Shown: piece by piece, positions 1 to 7,219 of the stretch
Numbering within the stretch: position 1 is the first letter of the stretch
Layout of the letters: every line of letters begins with the position of its first letter
From: UMGS1696 sp964621165
Lineage (GTDB): Bacteria; Bacillota; Clostridia; Oscillospirales; CAG-272
Reading direction: 5' to 3'
Length of the DNA: 15,877 bases
Assembly: GCA_964621165.1 (NCBI GenBank)
Contig: CAZULC010000026.1
Coordinates: 1 to 15,877 of the forward strand
The notes under the pieces: generated by a model
Databases searched by the model: none
What the model was told of the DNA's origin: nothing
Seen by the model: only the letters and a program-made list of their open reading frames with translations
Translations under genes and position numbers: made by a program

Positions 1-210
1 CAAAGTTGAGCGGAGCCACGGCAGCGTGGAGGAATTGAACAGGAAGCTGAAGGAATATTTGGAGTGGAGCAACAACAAGACAATGCGCACACTCGGAAGA
101 AAAAGTCCTGTTCAGCTGCTGCGGGAGAAGCTCGCGTGGTGAGTGAGCAAAGGTAGAGTTGGTATTTTTAGGTTTGGGACTTTCTGTAATATGGGTCATA
201 TCTATTGACA
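1..210 (+). mobile_element. Right end of an IS481-like insertion sequence (boundary inferred)
   Basis: The transposase stop at 142 is followed by about 70 bases with no gene. Read on the minus strand from 210 the sequence begins TGTCAATAGATATGACCCAT, a plausible terminal inverted repeat starting with TG. The left end is outside the window, so the inverted repeat cannot be matched and the exact boundary is a guess. The transposase tail itself is solid. Confidence 0.4.
2..142 (+). CDS. DDE transposase (integrase core), C-terminal fragment cut by window edge
   Basis: The open frame runs from the window edge to a TGA at 140-142 and gives 46 residues. It starts KVERSHGSVEELNRKL and continues with NNKTMRTLGRKSPVQLL. 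The KVERSH motif followed by a KSPVQLL-type end is the usual C-terminus of integrase-core (rve) transposases, most like the IS481 group and less like IS3. These enzymes cut and join insertion-sequence ends with a DDE triad; only the part after the last catalytic residue is visible, so whether the gene is intact cannot be judged. It points towards uxaC, so the 3' end of the element would lie between this stop and uxaC. Confidence 0.75.
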   Translation, partial: KVERSHGSVEELNRKLKEYLEWSNNKTMRTLGRKSPVQLLREKLAW

Positions 211-240
211 ACACAAAATTGAAATTCACATAAAAATCCC

Positions 241-269
241 TTGATTATGCGCACGAAATACGATATAAT
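241..269 (+). promoter_or_regulatory. Probable sigma-A promoter of uxaC
   Basis: TTGATT at 241-246, a 17-nt spacer, then a perfect TATAAT at 264-269. The predicted start near 276 leaves a leader of about 65 nt before the uxaC ATG. The octamer ATACGATA occurs at 258-265, overlapping the -10, and again at 292-299 in the leader; this could be an operator pair but is short enough to be chance. A perfect -35-like TTGACA at 205-210 lies further upstream and lacks a good -10. Confidence 0.6.
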
Positions 270-342
270 ATATATTGAAGTAAATGCGATGATACGATAA
301 TGCAAAATGATAAATAATTGACATCACGAAAGGAATTGGATT

Positions 343-1758
343 ATGAAAAGCTTTATGGGAAGAAATTTCCTCCTGAATAACGAAACGGGACGGGTGCTGT
401 TTCATAAGTACGCCGAGCACTTGCCGATAATCGACTACCACTGCCACGTCTCACCCAAGGAAATCGCAGAAAACAGGCAGTACTCCAACCTGACCGAGCT
501 GTGGCTCAGCGGCGACCACTACAAATGGCGTGCAATGAGAAGCTGCGGCGTGGAGGAAAAATACATAACCGGCTCGTCCTCCGACTGGGAGAAGTTCAAA
601 GCCTACGCCGACTGTATGCCATACCTCATCGGCAACCCCCTCTACCACTGGACCCACCTTGAGCTTCGCCGCTACTTCGGAATCAACACAATCCTCTCAT
701 CTGATACCGCTGAGGAAATCTGGAATCAGACCGCGGAGCAGCTGTCAAGTCCCGCTATGAGCGTAAGGGGACTGATTACAATGTCCCGGGTCAAGCTGCT
801 GTGTACAACCGACGACCCCGCCGACAGCCTTGAGTGGCACAAAAAGCTCGCCGAGGATGACAGTTTTGACACAAAGGTTCTCCCCGCGTTCCGTCCTGAC
901 AAATGCTTCAATATAAACAAGCCCGGACTTGCCGAATACTACAAAAAGTTAGGTTCAGCAGCCGGAGTTGAGATAAAGGACGTCGCCAGCCTGAAGGAAG
1001 CCCTCGCGTGCCGGATTGACTTCTTCGACGAAATGGGCTGCCGCACCGCCGACCACGGACTTGACGAATTCCCACTTTTCGTAAAGCCAAACGAATATAC
1101 GGCAAACAAGGCTCTCGAGTGCGCACTTGATTCCGACGGACGGGACGTGACTGCGGAGATGCTGTGCGTTCTCAAGGCGGAAATGCTGACTTTCCTCGCC
1201 GGAGAATACAAAAAACGCGGCTGGGTAATGCAGCTCCACGTGGGAGTCTACCGCAACGCCAACCCGCCGATGATGAAAAAGCTGGGACCCGACACAGGCT
1301 TTGACACAATAGGCTGCACAAACGTAGTCGGAATAATCGAACTGCTCGCCGGCATGGAAAACCGTGACGCTCTGCCGAGAACCATACTTTACTCAATCGA
1401 CCCCACCGCAAACGCCGCAATCGGCTCAATGATTGGCTGCTTCCAGACCTCGGAGGACGGCTTCCCCAAGGTTATGCAAGGCTCGGCGTGGTGGTTCAAC
1501 GATTCCATCGACGGCATACGTGCGCAGATGAAGTCCCTCGCCAACCTCAGCGCGTTTGGCAAATTCAACGGCATGCTCACCGACTCCCGCAGCTTTACCT
1601 CCTACCCCCGCCACGAATATTTCAGAAGAATCATGTGCGACATGGTAGGGCAGTGGGTCGAGGACGGACTTTACCCCTTTGAGCCGGAAAACCTCGCCAA
1701 CCTCATCTGCGATATCTGCTACAACAACACCAAAAACTTCTTCAGGTTTAAAATTTAA
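343..1758 (+). CDS. uxaC: Glucuronate isomerase (uronate isomerase)
   Basis: Interconverts D-glucuronate and D-fructuronate (and galacturonate and tagaturonate) in the cytosol, the first step of hexuronate catabolism. The 471 residues match the usual length of about 470, and the protein is collinear with E. coli UxaC from the start (MxxFMxxxFLL) to the end (ICYNN..FF). Visible hallmarks are the amidohydrolase metal motif DYHCH (H33, H35), GDHYKWRAMR, GNPLYHWTHLELRR, TTDDPxDSLEWH, WWFNDSIDG and GMLTDSRSFxSYxRHEYFRR. The start is supported by GAAAGGA at 328-334, 8 nt before the ATG. No other hexuronate gene (uxuA, uxaA, kdgK) is in the window. It probably begins a transcript that continues into the MATE gene 39 nt downstream. 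Confidence 0.97.
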   Translation: MKSFMGRNFLLNNETGRVLFHKYAEHLPIIDYHCHVSPKEIAENRQYSNLTELWLSGDHYKWRAMRSCGVEEKYITGSSSDWEKFKAYADCMPYLIGNPLYHWTHLELRRYFGINTILSSDTAEEIWNQTAEQLSSPAMSVRGLITMSRVKLLCTTDDPADSLEWHKKLAEDDSFDTKVLPAFRPDKCFNINKPGLAEYYKKLGSAAGVEIKDVASLKEALACRIDFFDEMGCRTADHGLDEFPLFVKPNEYTANKALECALDSDGRDVTAEMLCVLKAEMLTFLAGEYKKRGWVMQLHVGVYRNANPPMMKKLGPDTGFDTIGCTNVVGIIELLAGMENRDALPRTILYSIDPTANAAIGSMIGCFQTSEDGFPKVMQGSAWWFNDSIDGIRAQMKSLANLSAFGKFNGMLTDSRSFTSYPRHEYFRRIMCDMVGQWVEDGLYPFEPENLANLICDICYNNTKNFFRFKI

Positions 1759-1779
1759 TCAATATCTAATTTAATCAAT
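1752..1779 (+). repeat. Two 12-bp direct repeats spanning the uxaC stop
   Basis: AATTTAATCAAT occurs at 1752-1763 and again at 1768-1779, separated by ATCT. The first copy contains the uxaC stop codon (1756-1758). It looks like a small slippage duplication in the uxaC-MATE gap; no function is evident. Confidence 0.6.
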
Positions 1780-1797
1780 CGCCAACAGGTACATGAC

Positions 1798-3207
1798 ATG
1801 AAATTTTTCGAAAAATACATCGGGGACAAGGGCTTCTACCGCATGCTCGTGATCCTCGTCCTCCCCATAATCGTTCAGCAGGGAATCACAAACTTCGTCA
1901 GCCTTCTCGACAACCTCATGGTGGGACGGCTGGGTACAATCCACATGAGTGCGGTCTCTATCGCCAACCAGCTGATATTTGTGTTCAACCTTGCCATTTT
2001 CGGCGGTCTGTCCGGCGTCTCCATCTTCGGCACCCAGTTTTTCGGCGTGGGAGACTTCAAGGGAATGCGGGACACCTTCCGTTTCAAGATAATTTTCTCC
2101 GTCATCACGGCAGTAATTGCCATCACGGTATTTTTAACCTTCGGCGACGATCTTGTAATGCTGTTTCTCAAAAGTGAAGAGAACACCCCCGAGGAAATCA
2201 AGCTTACCCTGAGCCTTGCCCGGGACTACATCAGGGTCGCGGTAATCGGACTCATCCCCTTTGCCATTGTCCAGACATATTCCGGCACCCTGCGTGAAAC
2301 CGGAGTCACAGTGTCACCCATGATTGCCGGAGTCGCCGCCATTGCGGTAAACCTGCTGTTCAACTACTTCCTGATTTTCGGCAAGTGCGGATTCCCGGAG
2401 CTGGGCGTTGCGGGCGCGGCTATCGCCACAGTGATATCGAGATTTGTAGAGCTTATCATCGTTGCTCTTGCAACCCACCTGAGACCCGAGAAATTCCCAT
2501 TCATCAAAGGAGCATACAGGAGCATTAAGGTTCCGCTGTCCCTGTGCAAAAAAATCGCAGTCACCGGCACGCCCCTGCTTATAAACGAAGTCCTCTGGTC
2601 CCTCGGAATGACGTTCATAAACCAGAACTATTCCACCCGGGGACTTGTAGTGGTCGCCGCGACAAACATCACCACGACGGCGTGGAATCTCTTCTGCATC
2701 ATAATGTTCGCAATGGGCTCGGCTGTGTCAATTCTCGTGGGACAGAAGCTGGGAGCCGGAGACGAGGAAGGGGCGCGGGACATCGACGCAAAGCTCATCT
2801 TCATCACACTTGCGTCCCACGTGATCATAGCCTTCCTCATTATCGCCGCCGCCCCGTTCATCCCGCTTCTGTATAAAGTGGAGCCGGAGGTGCAGACCCT
2901 CGCCACAAAATGCCTGATGGTAGCCGGAGCGTCCCTGCCAATTCACGCCACTATTCACGTTATCTACTTCACCATCCGCTCGGGAGGCAAGACGTTCATC
3001 ACCTTCCTGTTCGACTCAGTTTACACATGGGTTGTTCCGGCGATGAGTTCATTGATTCTGTGCAGATTTACCAGTCTCGATATATTGTGGGTCTTTTTTG
3101 CTGTGCAGTTTTCCGAAACAATCAAGCTGTTCATCGGAGTACCCATGGTAAAGTCCGGCTTCTGGGCAAAATGCGTCATCAACGACGTGAGGGAGGACAG
3201 TAAATGA
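1798..3207 (+). CDS. MATE family efflux transporter (multi-antimicrobial extrusion)
   Basis: A 469-residue polytopic membrane protein with about 12 predicted hydrophobic segments. The N-terminus (LVLPIIVQQGITNFVSLLDNLMVGRLGT) is the classic start of MATE exporters, which expel cationic drugs or metabolites by Na+ or H+ antiport. The second half repeats the pattern (KKIAVTGTPLLINEVLWSLG, then a conserved VGQKLGAGDEEGA loop), consistent with two homologous six-helix bundles. Length is typical for the family. The Shine-Dalgarno is poor (only AGG upstream), so it may be translated by read-on from uxaC; an ATG six bases earlier stops at once. The substrate cannot be told from sequence. Its end overlaps the next gene by ATGA. 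Confidence 0.93.
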   Translation: MKFFEKYIGDKGFYRMLVILVLPIIVQQGITNFVSLLDNLMVGRLGTIHMSAVSIANQLIFVFNLAIFGGLSGVSIFGTQFFGVGDFKGMRDTFRFKIIFSVITAVIAITVFLTFGDDLVMLFLKSEENTPEEIKLTLSLARDYIRVAVIGLIPFAIVQTYSGTLRETGVTVSPMIAGVAAIAVNLLFNYFLIFGKCGFPELGVAGAAIATVISRFVELIIVALATHLRPEKFPFIKGAYRSIKVPLSLCKKIAVTGTPLLINEVLWSLGMTFINQNYSTRGLVVVAATNITTTAWNLFCIIMFAMGSAVSILVGQKLGAGDEEGARDIDAKLIFITLASHVIIAFLIIAAAPFIPLLYKVEPEVQTLATKCLMVAGASLPIHATIHVIYFTIRSGGKTFITFLFDSVYTWVVPAMSSLILCRFTSLDILWVFFAVQFSETIKLFIGVPMVKSGFWAKCVINDVREDSK

Positions 3208-3672
3208 AGCTGATTTTAAAGCAGAGATTTTTCACATGGTTTGACACCTTCGACATCTACAAACGAGGACAGGGAGGTCGTGTTTACCGTAAAAGGCGAG
3301 TTTTCGTGGGGCAAGCTGATGAGGGTTTACGACGCGTCCAGCGAATGTGTGGGAACGCTGAAAGAAAAGGTCATCTCCTTCCTGCCCCGGTTTGAAATAT
3401 ACCTTGGGGACGACTTCGCAGGCACAGTAAAGAAGGGATTCTCCCTCTTCCGTCCGGCTTTCGACGTGGACTACCTCGGTTGGTACGTTGAGGGAAACTT
3501 ATACGAGTTCGACTACACGGTCTATGACGAGCGTGGGAATGTGGCGGCGGTTGTCGCAAAGGAACTGTTCCGCTTCACTGACGTTTACACAATCGACGTC
3601 ATGGACATCACCAACGCCCTGAACGCACTGATGCTCGTTCTGGCAATCGACGCGGAGAAGGAAAACAGATAG
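3204..3672 (+). pseudogene. LURP-one-related / YxjI-like protein, split by one extra A
   Basis: Translation starting at the ATG that overlaps the MATE stop gives MKLILKQRFFTWFDTFDIY, then falls out of frame. The +1 frame from 3262 continues NEDREVVFTVKGEFSWGK to a TAG at 3670-3672. Removing one A from the run at 3261-3263 joins them into a 155-residue protein, about the family's length. The fused sequence has the LURP-one (tubby-like beta-barrel) pattern: an I/L-K-Q-x-F-F-T-W start, a V-x-G-x-F-S-x-G-x-x-x-x-V-Y-D strand pair, and a closing helix DVMDITNALNALMLVLAID. Function in bacteria is unknown; membrane association is suggested for plant and animal relatives. The lesion may be real or an assembly error. 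If it is read from the TTG at 3241 only a 143-residue product is left, without the first strand. Confidence 0.75.
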
Positions 3673-3775
3673 GGCGGTTGAGTAAATTTAGGGCGGAAGA
3701 ATTCAAAAAAGCAAAAATCCGACTTTTTCATCGGCTTCAAGCCAAATTTCTTCAGACTATTTGCGGAGGTAAAAA

Positions 3776-4336
3776 ATGGACTGGAACACACTATATGAAG
3801 CCTGCGCGTCATGCAGCCGTTGTTCGCTTCATGAGACGAAAAAGAACACGGTCTTCGGCTGCGGAAACAGGGAAGCGTCGCTGATGTTCGTGGGGGAAGC
3901 ACCGGGTGAGCAGGAGGACTTGCAGGGAATCCCGTTCGTAGGCGCGGCAGGTCAGCTTCTCGACAAATATTTGACAGCTGTAGGAATCGACCGTGAAGAG
4001 GTGTACATCGCAAACATTCTGAAATGCCGCCCGCCCCATAACCGGGACCCACTCCCCGAGGAAGCCGACGCGTGCATTGTGTACCTCCGCGAGCAGGTGA
4101 AGCTCATACGCCCGAAGATTATAGTCTGCCTGGGACGAATCTCCGCCGCCCGGCTCATCCACCCGGACTATAAAATCACCCGGGAACACGGCGAAATGGT
4201 AAAAAAAGGCGCGTTCGTCATGACAGCAGTCTACCACCCGGCGGCACTTCTGCGGGACGCGTCAAAAAAGGAAGATATGTTCAGGGATATGAAAAAAATC
4301 AAGTCCTACCTCGACGGGGTGGAGAAAGCGGAATAA
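3776..4336 (+). CDS. Uracil-DNA glycosylase, family 4 (Fe-S, UdgA type)
   Basis: Removes uracil from DNA as the first step of base-excision repair. The 186 residues carry every family-4 hallmark. The four iron-sulfur ligands are C13 and C16 (CSRC), C84 (LKCRPP) and C100 (ADACIV), with the expected spacing. The catalytic loop is GEAPGEQED (40-48), followed by GIPFVGAAGQLLD, and the uracil-binding/leucine loop YHPAALLRD contains H154. GGAGG at 3765-3769 sits 6 nt before the ATG. The gene follows the broken LURP-like gene after 103 nt with no clear promoter between them. Family assignment is firm. Confidence 0.95.
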   Translation: MDWNTLYEACASCSRCSLHETKKNTVFGCGNREASLMFVGEAPGEQEDLQGIPFVGAAGQLLDKYLTAVGIDREEVYIANILKCRPPHNRDPLPEEADACIVYLREQVKLIRPKIIVCLGRISAARLIHPDYKITREHGEMVKKGAFVMTAVYHPAALLRDASKKEDMFRDMKKIKSYLDGVEKAE

Positions 4337-4405
4337 AAATGAAAGGACAGCTTCAAAAACTGCCCTTAATAAAATCGTAAGTTTATGTTTAATGAGGTGG
4401 ATATT

Positions 4406-5041
4406 ATGGCTTCCAGTATAATGCATCTTGCGGTGACGGGTGAGCTTATGAAAAGGCGGGACTTCCGCGACCCAAACCGGCTGAAATTTGGCTCAATTCT
4501 GCCTGACGCAGGGGACAGCAGGGTCAGCCACTTCAAAAAGAACATTGACGGAGGGCGGCACATGTACGACTTTGCGGCTTTTCGTAAGATTTTCGGCGGG
4601 CTTATGCTCAAAGACGACTTATACCTCGGCTATTATCTTCACCTGATTCAGGATTTATGTTTCCGTCATTTTATATATGACGAATATCATTGGAACCCGT
4701 GGAATTCCGGAAACACGGACAGGCTTCACCGGGATTACGAAATCGGGAATTGTTATGTCATACGGAAATATGGTCTCGCTGATAACATTTTTATTCCGGC
4801 CGGGTTTGAGGATGAGCCGCTGAACAAAATCTGCCAGTTTGACACGACGGGATTTCAGCGCGTGATGAGCGGGTATTTTACAAGCATTGTGGAAGGGTAC
4901 GCCTTTTTCTTTACAAATGACATGGCTGAAGAATACATAAGCGAGGCGGCGGAGTTGTGTCTCGGCGAGGTGGACGCGTTGTTTCACGGCGGGAAGCTGA
5001 TGGACGGTTACGAGAACAGCTGGGACAACACAAAGGGGTAA
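4406..5041 (+). CDS. Zinc-dependent phospholipase C-like protein
   Basis: A 211-residue protein that resembles the zinc-dependent phospholipase C / S1-P1 nuclease fold family. It keeps a spaced set of likely metal ligands: H7 near the N-terminus, D34 in ILPDAGD, H42 in SHF, H79 and D83 in YLHLIQD, and H88. Secreted phospholipases begin with a signal peptide and a mature tryptophan; this protein has neither, so it is probably cytosolic and the true substrate is unknown. The start at 4406 is chosen because GAGGTGG (4394-4400) lies 5 nt upstream. The ATG at 4385 has no Shine-Dalgarno site and would place this purine-rich site inside the gene. No partner gene indicates a pathway. Confidence 0.75.
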   Translation: MASSIMHLAVTGELMKRRDFRDPNRLKFGSILPDAGDSRVSHFKKNIDGGRHMYDFAAFRKIFGGLMLKDDLYLGYYLHLIQDLCFRHFIYDEYHWNPWNSGNTDRLHRDYEIGNCYVIRKYGLADNIFIPAGFEDEPLNKICQFDTTGFQRVMSGYFTSIVEGYAFFFTNDMAEEYISEAAELCLGEVDALFHGGKLMDGYENSWDNTKG

Positions 5042-5058
5042 AAATTCCCGTATTTTAT

Positions 5059-5087
5059 TGTATTCCCCCGTCGGATGTGGTATAATT
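5059..5087 (+). promoter_or_regulatory. Strong extended -10 promoter of the Nudix gene
   Basis: TTGTAT at 5059-5064, a 17-nt spacer, and a perfect TATAAT at 5082-5087 preceded by TGG, giving an extended -10 (TGnTATAAT). The predicted start near 5094 leaves a leader of about 25 nt, which contains the AGGAG at 5108-5112. Confidence 0.7.
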
Positions 5088-5118
5088 AAGGCAGGAATTT
5101 TTTAATCAGGAGAAAAAA

Positions 5119-5658
5119 ATGGATTTGATTGAGAAAAAGCTGACGAGCGAGCTTATATTTGACGGGAAGGTCGTGCATTTATACCGTGACGTGGTCGAGC
5201 TGCCGGACAAAAGTACGTCTGTCAGAGAATACGTGAAGCATCTGGGCGCGGTGTGCGTGGTTCCCGTTACCGATGACGGGTATGTGATTCTTGAGCGGCA
5301 GTACCGTTACGCCGTAGGGCAAGTTTTGGTTGAGATTCCCGCGGGAAAGCTGGATTACGCCGGTGAGGACTTCCGTGAGGCGGCTTTGCGGGAGCTTCGT
5401 GAAGAGACGGGCGCGGTTCCCCGGGAGCTGATCGACATGGGGGATTACTTCGGGTCTCCGGCAATAATGGGCGAGCAGATTCGGATGTTTCTCGCAAAGG
5501 GCTTGAGCTTCGGTGAAACTGACCTTGACGAGGACGAATTCTTGGAGGTGTACCGGCTCCCGCTGAGTGAGGCTGTGGAGATGGTTCTGCGGGGCGAAAT
5601 TCCCGACGGAAAGACCCAGACGGCGATTCTACGGGCGAACGCTCTGCTGAATAAATAA
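5119..5658 (+). CDS. Nudix hydrolase, ADP-ribose pyrophosphatase type
   Basis: Probably hydrolyses ADP-ribose to AMP and ribose 5-phosphate, preventing ADP-ribose build-up. The 179-residue protein has the Nudix box at about 76-99: G76, E83, then RELREETGA at 91-99. One extra residue lies between the G and the first E compared with the textbook spacing. ADP-ribose-type signs are the beta-strand VREYVKHLGAVCVVPV, the substrate loop GSPAIMGEQIRMFLAKGL, and the DEDEFLEV stretch with an acidic base candidate near 138-143. AGGAG at 5108-5112 lies 6 nt before the ATG. It has its own promoter and is closed by a terminator, so it is likely monocistronic. Confidence 0.92.
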   Translation: MDLIEKKLTSELIFDGKVVHLYRDVVELPDKSTSVREYVKHLGAVCVVPVTDDGYVILERQYRYAVGQVLVEIPAGKLDYAGEDFREAALRELREETGAVPRELIDMGDYFGSPAIMGEQIRMFLAKGLSFGETDLDEDEFLEVYRLPLSEAVEMVLRGEIPDGKTQTAILRANALLNK

Positions 5659-5672
5659 TATTGAAGGAAAAG

Positions 5673-5720
5673 AAAAGACTGCTGTTTGTCTTCCTTTATC
5701 TGGTGACGCGGCAGTCTTTT
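5673..5720. terminator. Bidirectional rho-independent terminator between convergent genes
   Basis: AAAAGACTGC at 5673-5682 pairs perfectly with GCAGTCTTTT at 5711-5720, and G-U and G-C pairs extend the stem by about three. The loop is long (roughly 22-28 nt). The A-run and T-run on the two sides let it serve both the plus-strand Nudix gene and the minus-strand GH30 gene. Confidence 0.75.
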
Positions 5721-5728
5721 AAAAATGC

Positions 5729-7207
5729 TTAAGAGATAATAAATGTTGTGATTGAGTAAGCTTTTGCGGCAGTGGCGACGGTTTTTTCCCCTGAGAAATC
5801 AACTTCCCGGCTGACGTCCGCCCACTTTTCGCCCGACTCCCATGAACCGCTGGTTCTGTACGCATGAATATTGCCGCCAACCTTGTCGAACAGGGTCAGG
5901 TCCAGCTCGCATTCAAGCATCTCCGGCGTGTCGTTGACGAGGACTATCTTAACTGCCCCCATTTTTGGGTCGTATGCCGCGAGAGTTTTTTCACCGGACT
6001 GAACCACAACGTCGCCGGGGTTGATGTACCGCGTGAACTGTCCGAGACCGTAGTATTTCATGGTCAGCTTTAATTCGCCCGAGTCAAAGTCTCCCATTGA
6101 TACGCCCCACAGCGGCCGGTTGGGGTTGAAAAAGCGTCCGGCGTGGTCAAATATGTTATTTCTATCTTGGAAGCAGTCGATGAGGTTCCACAAAACCCAC
6201 GCGGCGGGCTGCATTTCGTTCATGTCGAGGATGATCCGCCGTCCGATTCCGATGGCACCGCGCATTGCTCCGGCCTCTGGGAAATCTCCTGCCGGGTCAG
6301 CACCACCGTCAACCGGGTCAGCACCACCGTCAACCTCGCTCATCCACAGATTCTTGCCCATGGATGCGGCGAGAGCTTTGACTTCACGTCTCATGCTTCC
6401 GGCATATGTGTGGGTGTCGATTCTGCCGAGGGCGGATTTTGCTTCCTCAGTGAGCAGGGGAATGTGGCGCACGCTGTCGTCGATGCTGCTCTCGTCCAGT
6501 CCGGCGACCTCAATATCGCAGAGTCCTTCCCTGTCCAGTGCCCGCCTTGTTTCGACGATGACCGACGACGGAACCTTTCCCGGGGTGAATTGGCAGCCCT
6601 CCTGCTTGGGGGAGTATGCGGTCCAGCTTGTGATTGACGGCTCGTTAATTGGGGAGTAGCTTTTGACGTTCACGCCGTTTTCCCGCAGGAGTCTTGTCGA
6701 GTGTGCGATATATTCGGAAAAGGGGATTATCATGTCCTCCCGCAGATTGTCGCCGCCTCCATCACCGCCGCCCGTGCAGCCGGATTTGGTCATGAAGTAC
6801 GGCGCGGAGTTGGAGAAAGCTTCGATGTACACGTCCGGATTTTCGGCGATGATTTTTTTCGTTACGTTGAGCTGACGGTAATCGCTCGATATATCGTACT
6901 CGATGGACTCGACCCTGCCGTCATCATTCATGGTGAAGCCGCTCCACATTCCGGGGACCATTGAGTCGGACCGTCTGACGTGGTTGTGAGCCGGATCGTC
7001 GCCGCCGCCTACGTTGTACCTGCCGATGTCAAGGCTGAGCCCATCCTCAGAGTAGAACGCGCGGACAGCTTTTTCGGTCATGCTCTCGTCACCGCCCACA
7101 CGGTTCGCCCACCAGCACAGCGCGCTTCCCCAGCCCATGAATACGCCGCCATTGAACGGGGACTTTGCCGCCGGATTTGGTTTTATTATGAATTTGTTGT
7201 TTTCCAT
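5729..7207 (-). CDS. Glycoside hydrolase family 30-like, probable beta-1,6-galactanase
   Basis: A 492-residue retaining glycosidase of clan GH-A resembling GH30 (subfamily 5-like) beta-1,6-galactanases. The barrel carries GWGSALCWWANRVGG near 25-39, GLSLDIGRYNVGGGDDP, EAFSNSAPYFMTKSGCTGG, the acid/base SPINEP with E189, and the nucleophile LWMSEVDGG with E291. A C-terminal beta region with FTRYINPGDVVVQSG follows. There is no signal peptide, so it would act on imported oligosaccharides. It starts 12 nt after the GH27 stop with no clear Shine-Dalgarno, suggesting translational coupling. A perfect 21-bp tandem duplication gives two VDGGADP heptads (292-298, 299-305) right after the nucleophile. 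The family is firm; exact specificity is inferred. Confidence 0.85.
   Translation of the reverse strand: MENNKFIIKPNPAAKSPFNGGVFMGWGSALCWWANRVGGDESMTEKAVRAFYSEDGLSLDIGRYNVGGGDDPAHNHVRRSDSMVPGMWSGFTMNDDGRVESIEYDISSDYRQLNVTKKIIAENPDVYIEAFSNSAPYFMTKSGCTGGGDGGGDNLREDMIIPFSEYIAHSTRLLRENGVNVKSYSPINEPSITSWTAYSPKQEGCQFTPGKVPSSVIVETRRALDREGLCDIEVAGLDESSIDDSVRHIPLLTEEAKSALGRIDTHTYAGSMRREVKALAASMGKNLWMSEVDGGADPVDGGADPAGDFPEAGAMRGAIGIGRRIILDMNEMQPAAWVLWNLIDCFQDRNNIFDHAGRFFNPNRPLWGVSMGDFDSGELKLTMKYYGLGQFTRYINPGDVVVQSGEKTLAAYDPKMGAVKIVLVNDTPEMLECELDLTLFDKVGGNIHAYRTSGSWESGEKWADVSREVDFSGEKTVATAAKAYSITTFIIS
6292..6335. repeat. Perfect 21-bp tandem duplication inside the GH30 gene
   Basis: Positions 6292-6312 and 6313-6333 are identical, and two further bases match. 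On the minus strand this encodes the heptad VDGGADP twice, in frame, directly after the catalytic nucleophile motif SEVDGG. The exact identity suggests a recent slippage duplication. Confidence 0.9.
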
Positions 7208-7219
7208 GATGTTAATATT

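Noticed and set aside
3204..3395. A 63-residue product read straight through from the ATG overlapping the MATE stop
   Set aside because: After residue 19 it leaves the conserved family sequence and becomes Arg/Gly-rich nonsense; it is the shadow of a frameshift.
3673..3775. Possible small RNA or terminator in the 103-base gap before the UDG gene
   Set aside because: Only 4-6 bp stems such as CCGA/TCGG and GAAGAA/TTCTTC, with no T-run and no promoter; nothing supportable.
4343..4367. Inverted repeat AAGGACAG / CTGCCCTT after the UDG gene, possible terminator
   Set aside because: One A-C mismatch within an 8-bp stem and no T-run on the plus strand; too weak to call.
4385..4405. Upstream ATG giving a 7-residue longer phospholipase-C-like protein
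   Set aside because: It has no ribosome site, and the good GAGGTGG would then lie inside the gene; the ATG at 4406 fits better.
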